A model generated the notes under the pieces. It saw nothing but the letters and a program-made list of their open reading frames with translations. It ran no database searches and was not told the DNA's origin. Of a stretch of DNA of 64,000 nt, positions 23,431-36,281 are shown piece by piece. Positions within the stretch are counted from its first letter, which is position 1; every line of letters begins with the position of its first letter. Origin of the DNA: Stercorarius parasiticus (lineage: Eukaryota > Chordata > Aves > Charadriiformes > Stercorariidae); NCBI GenBank assembly GCA_013396915.1, contig VWZL01000904.1, positions 1,443,892 to 1,507,891 on the forward strand, in the 5' to 3' direction. The translations under genes were made by a program, and so were the position numbers.

Positions 23431-26400
23431 ATAAATTAGCCCATATGTCTATTACAAATAATTAATCCCAGACTCAGAGTTTTCTGCCTGATTAGAAAAA
23501 ATATCTAAGGCAGCATGTTAGTAATTGTTGGTCAACGAGAACCAGTTAAGGAGATTCACAGTGGATGTGAACTGTGTGGCTGTATTTGCATATGTATATT
23601 TTGATTTGTTTATTATTATCTCAACCCTTCTAAATGAAATAATGCACCTTTTACCATTATCTTAAGGTTCTCTGCTTTTTGAGCATCTCTTTTTAGAACA
23701 TGTTTTTTGTTTGTTTACAGTAATACTACTAATGATAAACTAACAATTGTTATGTTGAGTTTAAGAAAAATGTTAATCACTTATTAAGGTCACCTTTTTG
23801 AAAAACTACTTGTGGTGATAAGAAGATTAAAGAAAGAAAAGAATTGAAGCAGGGAATATGCAACTTAAATTTACATTAATTACATTTCTCTGCATGACAA
23901 GGACTAATGATATTATTTTAAAAGGAGAGAGTTACTCCTGAACTGGTGTTTCACAGCTGACTTTAATTGTCATGGTAATTTCACAATGAATCTTAATAAT
24001 GTTATATTCACAATATCAGCATGTCTTTCGAGTGCAAAAATAATTTGCTATTAGTTTCAAGACTACATTACTTTTTTACATCCAAATACAACAGAAAACA
24101 AAACAGAAAACAAAAAGCCCTAATTTTTCTTAGAAACCAGAACACAAGCCAGTAACTAAATCAAATCATATACTGACAATATTTAATTTATGTAAGGAAC
24201 CTTTCGTAAAACAGAGGCACTTCTTAGACAGGAGTTTTTCAGATGTTGTATGCCATCTGTGTAGAATCTTACACTCTTTTGTATCTCACATTCCCAACAA
24301 GGATGCTTTCACAAAACCCTCCCTCAAGATAATGCAAAATTGTTATCTGATTTTTTCTTTATTTCTTCTGATTTGAATAATTAATAGCCAAATTTAGAAC
24401 ACTAACCCATGGCATGAGACTTACATATAAAACCAACTTTAAAAATACTAAAGCACAAGTTGCTAGTTTGTCTTTTGCTAATATTTACATATAAAAGCAC
24501 TGGTCAGTATTGGAAATCCAGTCTTATACTTTGGGTGGGTAAGTATGATTGGCCTTTAGAAAGTTAACCTTTAAAATATTTAGATGACACAAAAGGATCT
24601 ATCACAAAAGTTTTAAAACATAATATTCAAATAATTTCCTCCTTAATCAATACATAAATTTTATAAATAAATAAATAAATTATTCAGGTGAGCCAAAGCT
24701 TCCTGAACACTAATTGTCAAGTTGCTTCTTTTACTACCTTTTCTTTCCTTGAACATTGTATTCTGACTTTTGCGGAATAAATGTGATTGACAAGACACGC
24801 TAAATGCTGTCAAATTGATGGATTAGGGTTAAAGGCATCCGCAAACTCCCTCTATTCTGATTAATTTCGTCTTTAGAAATGTTCTGTCTACTGGCAGTGC
24901 CAGTGCCAAAGGAAGAAAAGCTCCTATGATTAAAGTTTCATTATGATATAAATATAGGAGGGCTTTGCTTGTTTGGGTTTTTGTTTGTTTTTTTGTTGTT
25001 GTTGTTGGGGTTTTTTTGTTTTTTTTTTCATGCTCACTTTTCATGTATATATCTTGTTGAAATAAGATGAAAACTTGCCATAACAAAAGAAAGCTGTTCA
25101 CCCTAAGAGATGAATGTAGACTGAACACTTGAGACTGCCTCCCCTGTAAGCATCAGTGTTATCTATGGAACTTTGAATGTAAGGTGGTCCTTATTTTTGA
25201 GACACCGCTGGCAGTAACACTCTGATATAAAACAGCGCATCCTTCTGAGATCATAAGAAATATATGGAAATGCAAAACTAGACTAATTTTTACTTTGGAA
25301 CAAATTTTAGCAGAAAAGATAAGCAAGCTTCATGGATACAGAAGTTCCTCATTCATTTATGTTCTCTCTAAAGCAGCCCAGTTATCTAAGAAAGGATTCA
25401 CTTAAAGCAAAGGAAAACAGGTCTGTATTCCCATAACTTGAGCAGTTTACTTACTCATCAAATCAGTGATGTACTTTGAGTCTTCTACTTTTGTCGTGTG
25501 GGCAAAGAGAACATGAAAAATTTCACTACAGGCACACATGAGAATTACTACCTACAGAAAAGTAATAAATCCTAGATGCTAATTCTGAGAAGGCTCATTC
25601 CTTAAAAGCACCAGTTCATCACTTCAGGATCATTCCCAGTTAATCTATTTAATCAATTTTCACAGTAGTCAAGTTGATACAGATATTAAACATCAGACAG
25701 CAGCAAGGTGTGCAATTGAACCTGAAATGCAAGACAAACTAAATGTAGAATTTGGTCTTTCAGAAAGAAGAGTCTTTTTGACAGAATTAATTTGACTATT
25801 TTTAGGCAACTAAGAATCCCCAGATCTCCTTTTTCTCTTAAATAGAGAGAAAGAAACACCTACAAATGTCATCCCTTTCACTTCTGAGATATTTGTCTTA
25901 TTTTGATGAATTGCTCTCTAGAAGTGTCTAATTTTGTCAATTGGCTAGACTAGGAAGTGGAAGTAATAAGCTTAAGATTCCATGCCAATGTTTTGGACCT
26001 CTGAAATTATGCAAAATTAGTCATGCTCCTTGCAAACCAGCCCTTTCATGAAATAATATCCTGAGGTCCAACAGCATGAAAGCATGAATCGTGCTGTCAA
26101 AAGTGCCACTGAGAGCTGCAGAACTTGAGTTGCCATAATTCCACCTTTTTGGTTACCAAAGCTTCAAGCTCTATTTCTCATGGCAAGTGTGTTAAGGAAT
26201 GTCTACATACGGAAAAGTAAATTTATAAAGTAAACCTTTTTATCCATAGAAAAAAGTAGAGATTTATAGATACAAATAAAAAAAAAAAGTAAAAGAAAAA
26301 AAATTCAAATATACTTCTGGATTGTAATTTGTGATCTGAGAACAATTCAGAGGTTTATTAGATCTTTTAAGGCCTCTAAAACCTCTTCTCCTCTCCTTAC

Positions 26401-27838
26401 CTTTTTGGTTGTATCTCCTTAGAACTGCAACGAGCTCAATTTGGATTATTCAAACCTGGAAATGAAGAGGTTCTCTTGAGCACCGACAGCAGAACTTTAA
26501 CAACAGCTTCTACCATGTTTTTCTTTGTCCCTTTTTCTTTTCGGGCATTTCTGTTGTCCTTGAAGTCTGACAGTGTTAAATTTCATATTGTTTTTAATCA
26601 TATTCACCAAGAAAAGGTTTTTCAAAGTTATTTAAATTTGATAGTCTAGTACAGCCACAGGTGTGTAATGCCTGCCATGGTCTCTATTAATGGGTTGTTG
26701 ATCCATTACATGCTAATGGTAACATCAACAAAATAAACCAGAAATCCTATTTAACATGAGCAAGTTCCAGTAAGTACTGCATTTATAACCAGCGGATTCA
26801 AGATGACACGGTAATCAAAAGTTGCATGTCACTGTGCACTTTTTTGCTTGAAGGGCAGTACAGTATTTTATCATCATTACTTATATGAACATGCTTCTGT
26901 TCCTTTTAGCAATATTTAGCTGTTTTAATAACTCCTTTGTCCTCTTCCTATCACATTTTTCGTATATTGAAGAGATAAAATTGTGTAAGTTGACACATTA
27001 GTAAATGCCTAATAAGACAATCAGGTGTTTCTGATGTGCCAAACTATACTGGGTAACAAAAAGACCTGCATCATTTATGTTTTCATGGAAAGATATTTCC
27101 AGTAAAATTTTCTGGGTTTTTTGGTTCTTTTTAGTCTTTTGTATAGCTGAAATATACTGTCTTACAGACTTCTTAGAAATATAATTTTACTTTTATATTT
27201 CTTCAGGAACTTATTTCAAAAGTGTTTCCTAAACTGCAACAATACTTTCTATTTTCTCAATGCATTTTATAGTTACATATTGTACTGGTCTTATTCTGAT
27301 TCCATGCATTTTGTGGGCCTTTTTCAAATTTCTCTTTTATCTGAGAGGTCTTTAAACCTTTAAACAGTGTAATCATGTCCAAGGAGGACGTAAGACCTTT
27401 GCGTTGCTTTTACAGCCTAAGGAGTCAGCTTGAATTTGCTTTTGGCCATAGTACTCAAAATAAGCCCAGGCATCTCTCCACCTGCTATGTAAATATGTCC
27501 CTAGGACTACAATTGGCAGTGATCAGCGTAATATTTAAGAGCCTTAGAACTGGTAATAGGTTTACTATTACATCCAAGTAGAAACAAAAATTAAATATGA
27601 GTTTTATAGGGAACTGCATTAGTTGCCCAGGGGATATGGCCAATTATGTATAAAGATTCTAGAAAATGGAAGAAAAATCTGAGAAAATTATTTTATAATA
27701 TCTTAAAAATCGAAATTGATATAATCAGGAGATTACTAATTAAACTAAACATCATAACATATTCCCATAAAACATCCCAGCTCATAAGAAAAAGGATCTT
27801 TGAAATGAATAATAACCTCACAAAGCTTTAGAAACATT
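23431..27838. other. Anonymous AT-rich non-coding DNA
   Basis: No gene or known repeat is recognised. Simple tracts are (AATA)n at 24664-24680, a TTTG/TTG-rich tract at 24966-25028, and an A-rich tract at 26276-26310. The 60-100 codon ORFs are unsupported. Confidence 0.6.
24966..25028. repeat. T/G-rich simple repeat (TTTG, TTG units)
   Basis: GTTT, TTGTTG and T-run units alternate for about 60 bases. The Thr/Lys-rich part of the minus-strand ORF at 24829-25128 is simply this tract translated. Confidence 0.8.
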
Positions 27839-29086
27839 TGTAGCCCCATAACCGAGTAAATATGGCCTTGCAACTGCTAGTAAATGGGCCACAGTCTTTG
27901 CATGAACAGCGAAAGCCTAAGGACCTATCGGGCTTTCTCTGCACTACCCTGATCCACTTGGAGAATGACCAGATGGTCATTAGATATTTAGTTTAAGAAT
28001 AGATTACCTTTGCCCAATGGTGTGGGGCGATGCCTGCTGTTCCCATAGTGTTGATATATTTAGGTAAATAATGTCTTGTTGTGGTTTAACCCCGGTAGGC
28101 AGCTCAGCCCCACACAGTTACTTGCTCACTCCCCCTGAGGTGGGATGGGGGAGAGAATTAGAGGGGTAAAAGTGAGAAAACATGTGGGTTGACATAAAGA
28201 CAAACAAAAGCCGTGCATGCAAGCAAAACAAAATAAGGAATTTATTCACTACATCCCATCGGCAGGCAGGTGTTCGGCCATCTCCATGAAAGGAGGGCTC
28301 CATTATGCATAATAGTTACTTGGGAAGACAAGCACCGTAACCCCAAATTGTTCCCCACTTCCTCCTCCTTCCCCATAGCTTTTATTGTTGAGTATAATGT
28401 CATGTAGTCTGTGATATGCCTTTGGTCAGCTGGGTTCAGCTGTCTCGGTTGTGTCCCCTCCCAGCTTCTTGCCCACTCCCAGCCTGCCCACTGGTGGGGT
28501 GGTGTGAAGGAGCAGAAAATGCCTTGACACTGTGTAAGCACTGCTCAGCAATAGCTAAAACCTCCCTGTGTTATCAACACTGTTTCAGTCACAATTCCAA
28601 AACATAGCCCTATACAGGCTACTATGAAGATATTTAACTCTGTCCCAGCCAAAACCAGCACATAGCTGAAAATAACTGGCAGCTATGGTGTTCAATAGAA
28701 AGGGCTATCTATGACACTAGAAAACGATGGAAAGCATAGAGGGGTGGAGCCACGGGGTAACCACAGGGGCCTTCAAAGTGTAGGCCCAGGCCCTCAACTA
28801 TAGTCGCTAATCACAAACGGTCAACTGCCTGTCACTTAGCAGCTGGTAAATCCAGCTTTAGGAGATCAAAGAGAACAAAGAACAATATAATAAATAATAA
28901 TTACATAATAGAATTGGGGACAAATGAAGAAAAAGCAATTAAGCTGAGGGTTTTGGCAAGCATATAAATATAGTGGCATGTAGACCCAAAAGCAAGGAGG
29001 AATACAATCTACCATGACTCCCCATCACATTCTTTTTGGATTTGGGACACTGGCATCTGGCTTTATCAACACACTGGAAGAGTGAG
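27839..29086. mobile_element. Probable older LTR-like element split by a younger LTR
   Basis: Left half 27839-28076 starts TGTAGCCCCATAACCGAG and right half 28663-about 29086 continues after the inserted LTR. Together they give about 660 bases. The right half holds a TATAAATA box (28963-28970 region) and a GAATAAA signal about 120 bases later, an order typical of a plus-strand LTR. The GC-richer gtggagccacggggtaaccac block differs from the AT-rich surroundings. The wording of both halves resembles avian ERVL-type LTRs as I remember them. The family and the right boundary are uncertain. Confidence 0.45.
28077..28662 (-). mobile_element. Solo LTR of an avian endogenous retrovirus (586 bp)
   Basis: On the minus strand it runs TGTGCTGG...CCACAACA. 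It aligns along its full length with the LTR at 15900-16456, including the ccttcacaccaccccaccag block, the cttcccaagtaac(t/c)attatgca block, the AATAAA signal (plus-strand TTTATT at 28241-28246) and the pyrimidine-rich end. I see no primer-binding site or polypurine tract beside it and no viral genes, so it is a solo LTR. Flanking pentamers tgtct and tagct do not match well, so the target duplication has decayed or my limits are off by a base or two. Confidence 0.9.
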
Positions 29087-32000
29087 AATAAAGTCAATTA
29101 TAATAATTAGCTGTATTATTAATGTGAATTAGCTGTAATAAATGTATAATTTGGATTATTGGTATTAGTATCAGTTTAGTTGAACTAATAATAATTTTGA
29201 TTAGTTTATCAATAATGTCTTCACTCTTTTTATGCACCTTCAGAGTCTGTGAGCTACAAGAGGTGTAGTGCAACATGCCAAAGAAGTATTTTTCAGGAAA
29301 CAAAACCCCTAATCCTGTGGGGAAAAGAGAAACACAGAAAGAAAAAGAAAAGAACATCAATTATATACCATATAAAAAAAGGAAAAAGAAAACACGGAAG
29401 TATAGGAATAAATCTGCTTTCAAAGACATAGTTGTGAGTTCCTACTCAGGACTGTAGGAGGTGGGTCATCTGGACTTAATAAAATTTAATAAATTTAGCT
29501 ATTGTCAAAAGAGAACAACAGTTACATATATAGATACAGACTCAGACACGGACATATGTGAAAGATTAAGCTATGAAAAAACACAGCAACTAAGTAGAAT
29601 AAAAACTATTACGGGAAATTATATTACTTCTTTGACTGAATATTTAATTGGAACTTCTAGTACAATGATCCTTTGTATTTTTCAAATAAATATAGGGATA
29701 CAAATTTTAAAGAAAAAGCATTTGAGAAGTCCTATTTTGGTAGGCAATTTAAATATCTAGATAATACTATTTTTATTAAGTATTTACTTAATTCCCATGG
29801 ACCTCAGTGATAGTGTTTCTCGTTAAATTTGGCTGAATGAACTGGCATTTTCTGATCAGATGTGATTGCATCAGAAGAATCCTCACCATATATAAGAAGA
29901 ATTGTAACCTCCAAGGAGAGAGAAATGAATGTCATTTAGTTAACACAATGAAAATATCTGCTTAATGCACAGTGTCAGTCAAAAAGAAGAAAGACAATGC
30001 CAGGATTTATAGGGAAATTAATAGAAAGCAGTGCTGACAATATTATACTGCCATTATAGAAAATAAAAGGCATATTTTCCCTTTGCAGCCTCTCAGGCAG
30101 CATCTGTGATAACGACATAATATATCTTTTCTAGCCCTAACGACTATAGGATAAGTACATTTCAATATCACTACAGCAAAAGAAATATTTATTATGTCTT
30201 ATGTGTATGTTAGAGTAGGCACTCCCTTGTTACATCACCAGCTCTGATATAGCTGTTCTGAAAACTAAGCTAAAATTATTTTAATTTTTCATCTGTAATT
30301 TCTCAAGTCTGTAACACAGCAAACCCAATCTGTAGTCTTCAGTGTCAGAAAAATGAAAGTATACAACAGTTTCTTACAATTAAAGACTTTAAAAAATTCA
30401 TAAATAGAATACTGTTGGTCACAGACTTCCTTCTATGGTGTCTCTGCATGCTTTTATGGTTCAGCAGCAAATCTGAGTATGACAGCCCTGAGAACCCATG
30501 GCATGATCTACCCCTATGTAATCTTCCCTGTCTCACTGGGCTGCCATCTGCCAAAGCAACTCATCTTGAAGAAGAGCAGTGACAGGGTCACTCTGCCTGG
30601 TAAAACCAACAGTAGAGGCGTATACTCTCATTTGCCTTATTGAATTTCTCATTTTCACTGATGTCAAAGAGAACTCTTTCTCAAAATATAAATATCATTT
30701 GAATTTTCCATTTCTCCAGACTTAACAGAATTGAACTTGAATTTATGTAATTGTTTTTCCATAGTTCTGTCTTTAACTCCAAGCAAGTTATTTTAAGGGA
30801 TTTGTTTCTTGGTCCACACTCTAGGTTGCTCCTGCCCTGCGTTCTTACTGGACTCATTTCTACAGAGTTTTTTTATGTGTTCGTTTTCTTGAGCACCAAG
30901 GAAGAATCTGATTTTGTTGTCAAGGACGGAGATCTAAATGCAAGAGTAGCAACAGGAAAAGAAAATTCACAACCTTCTATCCAGAAAACACAAAGGTTTT
31001 AATTTAAAATGTTTTCCCATATCTTAGTTTCAAAATGTAATCTGTCTTCTTATTCAGATATTATGACATTAGACACTATCCAAAATAGCAACAACCTCTC
31101 CCCTGATATGTTTTATGAAAATGCTTCAGTTAGTTACCTAATGTATCTTCTTTTGCTTGCAGATGTTCATAGAAAGAAATCCATGAGATTTCTAGGTCTT
31201 TTGAAGGGATACAGTAAAAGAAACTTTTAAGGTAAGACAAGCTGAAAGTTGTTGCTCCTGAAAAGAAAAACAGCAGTCAAATGAGGGTTGCTTTCTTGTC
31301 ATTCACAATACCTAGTGCTTTTTATGAGTAGTTCCCTTTTTATCTGTGGCAAAGCAGGTATCTTTAGAAGACAACTAACAGCTGTCAGAGCATGAAATAC
31401 TGGAATAGCCTTTCAACTAAAAAGTTTAAGTGAGGAAACTATCTGATTTTTAAATGGATCATGAGAAAGTGATACAGGGGATTAAAATGATATAACTTCA
31501 TGTAAAAGCAAAAGACTGGCTGACCCAGGAGATCCCGTCCAGTTCTGTGTTCCTCACAGCATTTTTGGACAAGTGAAGTATCATCTGTAATTTTACAAAA
31601 TGTTGCAAACTTAATCTTTTATAGGCAGTTTACTTGTGTTTTCTGAACTGTGTGTGAAAAACCTAAGAGGCAGTCTGAGATTTCTGATGCTCGAACAGAT
31701 GAATGTTGCAGAAAATTCTCATCACTTACTGAAAATCAGGATTTGTAAAAACATTTTAAGTTGAATCTTTGAGAATGTAGCTTCCTCAAAATAGTTTATA
31801 AATCCTTGAACTCTTTTTTGGAACCCACCTTTAATATGTGCATAAAATCTTGCAGTCTAAACATGTTATACAAAGGTGATTGCATTAAGGCTTGGAGTAT
31901 AAATCTCAACAATTTTCAATGGGTTCCACATTCATCTGTCAGTCAGGCATTTAGTAAAAGGTTCCATAAAATTTGCAAGACGCTAATACCTTGGACAGAA

Positions 32001-34559
32001 ATTAACATTGGTGGTCAGGTTGTAAAAGCCTCTCTCTTTCTTTTGCTTTGAAATTAACTGGCACGGAGAACTGATTTTTCCTGCTGACTTCCTCAAATGA
32101 AAAACAAAGCTGTTTCCCTTGCACTGGGAACAACTGAAGTGAAACAAGCTCTTAGAAAAATTCAGGGTCAAGACCCTCTATTTTCCATCAGTTAGGGCAG
32201 AAATAGAATTGAATTGTCTTTTTCCACAAAAATATACAAGCCAAAGACTAATGTTCTGGGATGAGAATTACCAGTCTGTTGAAATAGATTATTACTTGCT
32301 TACTAAATAAATACTAGGGGAAACAAATCCTTGCTAAATAGATACTAAATAAATACTACTAAATAATTCAGAATACCTTCATCTTCAGCAGAAAATGTAA
32401 TTGTTCCATAACCTTGTGATTAGGGCAATCTGCTGATAATCGGCATATTTTGATTCCCTTCTCCACATAGTATTTATTTTAGACAGAAGCCAACACCTGT
32501 GATATAGGAAATAAAACCACCTCTACATACCCTGTGGCACAGGAAATTCTCTTGGTAAGTGAGATAATTAGTTATTCCCTAAAAACATAAGGGTTTTGAC
32601 CTCTGGTCTCCTACATGCTGCCTAAGCGTGGCTTATGCTGTAACCTGTATGGTGCAGAAGCAATAAAGCAATATCACTTCTCAGTTTCTCATTTTGCCTT
32701 GAAGCCAGGGGAGGGGGGAGAAGAAGGAAAAAAAAAAATAAAAAGGAAAAAATAAGCTACTTACTACAGAATTTTAGTTATCTTTTTAGCTAAAATATTT
32801 TCTGAATTTCATCCACATTTGTAAATTATTTTGAATTGACTAAAACTACCATTTCAGTGAATGCACTACTAACGATAAGCCAGACTATTCAACAAAAATT
32901 GCTACTTCCCATGATTAGAACTGTAGAACTTATACATTTAAAGCTGAGCTCCACAGACAGGAACAGCAAAAAAATACAAATTAAATTTTTTAAGTCAGTG
33001 TGAATTTTGCCTAAGTAGTTTTGAATTGGTTAGTATGAAGTTACAAATGTATAATATCCATAATACTCTTCAAATATGTACTCCTAAAAGAGTACATATT
33101 TTTGTCTAGCATATATAGACCTAATATATTTTGAGATTATAAAAAAATCAGGAATGGTTTGCATTACCAGTTAACTTCATTGTCAGCAGCATCAGAACAA
33201 TGGACTGCATTCTGCTCTAAGTTTCAAACTGAACAGAGTCCATAATTTCTGGTTGTCAGAATCAAATAACAGATATTGTATTTTAATTAGGAGGTAACAT
33301 AAGTTAAATGTATCAATTAACCAATACAGCAGGGAGTACACTTGGGAAAGAAACTATATCGATAAATTAGGAATAGCATGATTTTTTGTGAATATGATTT
33401 TTCCTCAATGTTAATCGATATTAAGAACACCACTGAAGACCATCTTTTCCTCTTTTTTTAACAGTACCAGTTCTATATCTTCTAGATCAGTTATACTTTT
33501 CATGTATTATGAGTATATGGGATTGAGATCTTCCAGGGAGTATGTCTGGCATATGGCTTGGCATCTGGCTATTGTTTGTTTGTATTCCCTCATCTCTTCT
33601 CTATAAATTCTTGAAGATTTTTTGGAACAAAATCTTTGATTTTTCTGTAAGCCAATGACTTCTACTCTAGGGATAAAGGCTGGCTTTTCATTGCCAGAAT
33701 AACCAAGAATGTTTGGCATAGTTTTATACAACATATGCGTCCTATTTTATTTAAAAAATCTCCTTTGCTTTAAAGGCATTTCCGAACAGTTCATCTACCT
33801 CTAATATATTCTGCATAAATTTCAAATTATCCTGCTTGAATTCTAAAGAGAATTAACTTTAGTTTTCTAATATATTGTTTCTCGACCAACTGTTAGCTCT
33901 GCATCTGTGTCAATTTCTCGTTTGACTTTATAATTTCCAGGGTATGAGTAACCAAGGAGTCAATTTGTACTGTGACTTGAAGGTAACTCCCTGAGAAGCT
34001 GCAGTTCTTTTTCCTGTGAAGAAGTTTTTGGTATCACTGACATCTATTGCTAGTGGGAATTTTACCAGCTGAGCTCTTATACAGTACAGTAAGCAAGCTA
34101 CATACTAGCGTACTTGTAAATATACACAGACCTAAGATGCTATGGTGTTTTCTGTTTCGCTTCAGAATTCTGAATCATAAATCAGTAAAAACACAAACCG
34201 CAGTCTTGTTTTTTTGTGAGAGGTTTGTGTTGAGTGAAGTTGTAGGTGCAAATACTCAAAGATATAATGTGTTTCTTGGTGCTCCCACAGATTCTGTTAT
34301 GGCCTTGACTTTCAGAAAACTTGATTCACTGTTTTTTTGACAGTGTATAATAGCCATATAATGAGTAGAATATTATAGAATATCAGTTATTCCAGGTTAG
34401 TGTGCTTTGTTGTAAACAGGTGATGGGATGGAATAACATGAACATATAATTACTACAAAGCTGGCCAGACCTGTACCTTTGCTGTTTCATTTGGTGCCCA
34501 CGTTATCAGAATGGAGTAGGTGATTATGTCAGATTATTGTAGGTCTTTTTTTTCCATCT
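29087..34559. other. Anonymous AT-rich non-coding DNA
   Basis: No gene or known repeat is recognised. 29090-29220 is extremely AT-rich (repeated TAATAATT and TTAGCTGTA words). An A/G tract lies at 32707-32754, and the near-tandem phrase ACTAAATAAATACTA repeats at about 32297-32360. The ORFs here are short, AT-driven and featureless. Confidence 0.6.
32707..32754. repeat. Purine-rich simple tract
   Basis: A G-rich then A-rich run, nearly free of pyrimidines over about 48 bases. No element is attached to it. Confidence 0.8.
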
Positions 34560-35250
34560 ATCTTTCTTGTGGACATAGAGGATTCTCAGGGTGGAATGAC
34601 AGCTGACATCTGTTAAGCTAAGAATATAACAAAATGGTGGAGAAGACCTTACATCATCTCAATCTTGAAATGACTGACTTACTGACTGACTTCACTGGAT
34701 ATTACAAGTGAAATACAGTTGATCTACAGATACAATGAGATACACATACAGTGAGATACAAATTTAAGACATCTAAACCTGAGAACATGACTAAGTTGTC
34801 TAGATATCAGTATCTAGTGTAACACTTGAGAGTTTTCAGGGCATTATATCTGGCCTTTATCAACCACTACAGAATAGTAGAGGTCTTTTGTAGGTCTTTT
34901 GTTATATCTGCCAGACATAGTTAGATGTCTTGGATATCTGAAGATGTACTAGATAATGTTAATTACCTATATCTAGGCATCTTAGTTGTGTTGTAGGTGT
35001 CAACATATAAGGTAGTGTCTAAATTCCTATTGTGGTCAGTGGAGATCTAGAACTTTTCTTGGTTTCATGAATATAGACCTCCACAGATATCTGCACAGAG
35101 TTGGCAGATGGGAAACAGGACTATAAGGAGTCTTGTGGTTTTCTGAGATGGTAGCTGAAGGCCAGGAAGAACACATCATGTCATCTTAAATGTTGCTAGA
35201 CATCTACCTTAGGCAATCAAGTTGCTTCCTTAGTCAATGCAATCAGTTCA
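34560..35250. repeat. Candidate unclassified repeat rich in AGATATC/TCTAGA/GACATCT words
   Basis: Related words recur throughout: GTCTAGATATC, CAGTATCTAG, GATGTCTTGGATATCTG, ATATCTAGGCATC, GGAGATCTAGAAC, CACAGATATCTGC. There is also a tandem AATGAGATACA/CAGTGAGATACA pair near 34733-34760. This gives the region a texture unlike its flanks, as in a decayed interspersed repeat. I cannot name a family or set firm limits. Confidence 0.3.
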
Positions 35251-35729
35251 GATAAGATTTACCTCATCCTGAAGAAAACATCTGGTGATGAGTCAGCTTA
35301 GCAGCTCTCTACACTTCACTGACAGGACTGAGTGTATCACTACTGACTGTTATGGGAGCGTGACATCATCTAGTTTACCCCTAGACACTCAATGTGGATG
35401 TGAAAGTTTAAGTGTCAGAATATTAAACTGAATCCCACCACACACCACTTCCTTAGATTCTGGAAACCAGATTTTTAAACATTATGCATAATATTTTTAA
35501 ATTTCAGAATCTGTTGTGGATTTGAATACTTGTGAGTTTAACGTTATGTGACAGAAAGTGTACTTTATCTGATGTGTTTTAAGACAGAATTGAGTTAAAA
35601 ATGGATGACTTGTATAGGGAAAGGTGCAAAAAAGTACTGAAATTTTGTTGTAACAGTGTATAACTCATGTACCCTGTGATGCAGTGCATAAAACTAGAAA
35701 AAACCAAAACATCTAGACATCAAAACATT
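35251..35729. other. Anonymous non-coding DNA
   Basis: Nothing recognised. The first 23 codons or so of the open frame that runs into the following CR1 (from 35667) belong to this flank and are not part of any gene. Confidence 0.55.
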
Positions 35730-35735
35730 GCAATA

Positions 35736-36026
35736 CAGAGGGACCTGGACTGGCTTGAGAACTGGGCCCGTGCAAACCTCATGAGGTTCAACAACGCCAA
35801 GTGCAAGGTTCTGCACCTGGGTCAGGGCAATCCCAAGCACAAATACAAGCTGGGAGGAGAATGGCTTGAGAGCAGCCCTGAGGAGAAGAACCTGCAGGTG
35901 CCAGTTGATAAGAAGGTCAACATGAGCTTGCAATGTGCTTTTGCAGGCCAGAAAGGCAACCGTATCCCAAGCTTCATTGAAAGAAGCGTGGCCAGCAGGT
36001 CAAGGGAGGTGATTCTGCCCCTCTAA
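35736..36026 (+). pseudogene. CR1 ORF2 post-catalytic fragment
   Basis: The peptide reads IQRDLDWLENWARANLMRFN, then KCKVLHLGQGNP and SSPEEKNLQVPVDKK, then SVASRSREVILPL before a stop. This is the CR1 region following the RT active site, and the catalytic motifs themselves are not present because of 5' truncation. Confidence 0.9.
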
Positions 36027-36092
36027 TATGGTCTCGTGAGACCACACCAGGAGTACTGTGTCCAGCTCTAGGGACTCCAACATAAGAAGGAC

Positions 36093-36281
36093 ATGGATCT
36101 GTTAGAGCAAGTACAGAGGAGGGCCATGAAGATGATCAGAGGGCTGGAGCACCTCTCCTATGAAGACAGGCTGAGAGAGTTGGGGCTGTTCAGCCTGGAG
36201 AAGGGAACTTATAGCAGCCTTTCAGTAGCTAAAGGGGGCCTACAGGAAAGATGGGGAGGAACTCTTTATCAGAGAGTGTAG
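36093..36281 (+). pseudogene. CR1 ORF2 C-terminal fragment
   Basis: It begins [19 protein letters not shown] and continues [18 protein letters not shown] before the small deletion near 36198 throws the sequence out of the usual CR1 order. It is part of the dead element at 35730-36556. Confidence 0.88.

Noticed and set aside
23600..23640. tattatctcaaccc resembling the LTR 3' block
   Set aside because: Only about 14 bases match and no LTR sequence continues on either side.
28077..29086. Possible full provirus with a primer-binding site beside the LTR
   Set aside because: Neither flank shows a primer-binding site, polypurine tract or viral coding sequence, and no second LTR copy lies at a suitable distance in the same orientation.
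34360..34400. TATTATAGAATATCAG resembling an inverted CR1 tail
   Set aside because: The following sequence lacks the conserved ggttggaagg block expected of CR1, so similarity is probably chance.
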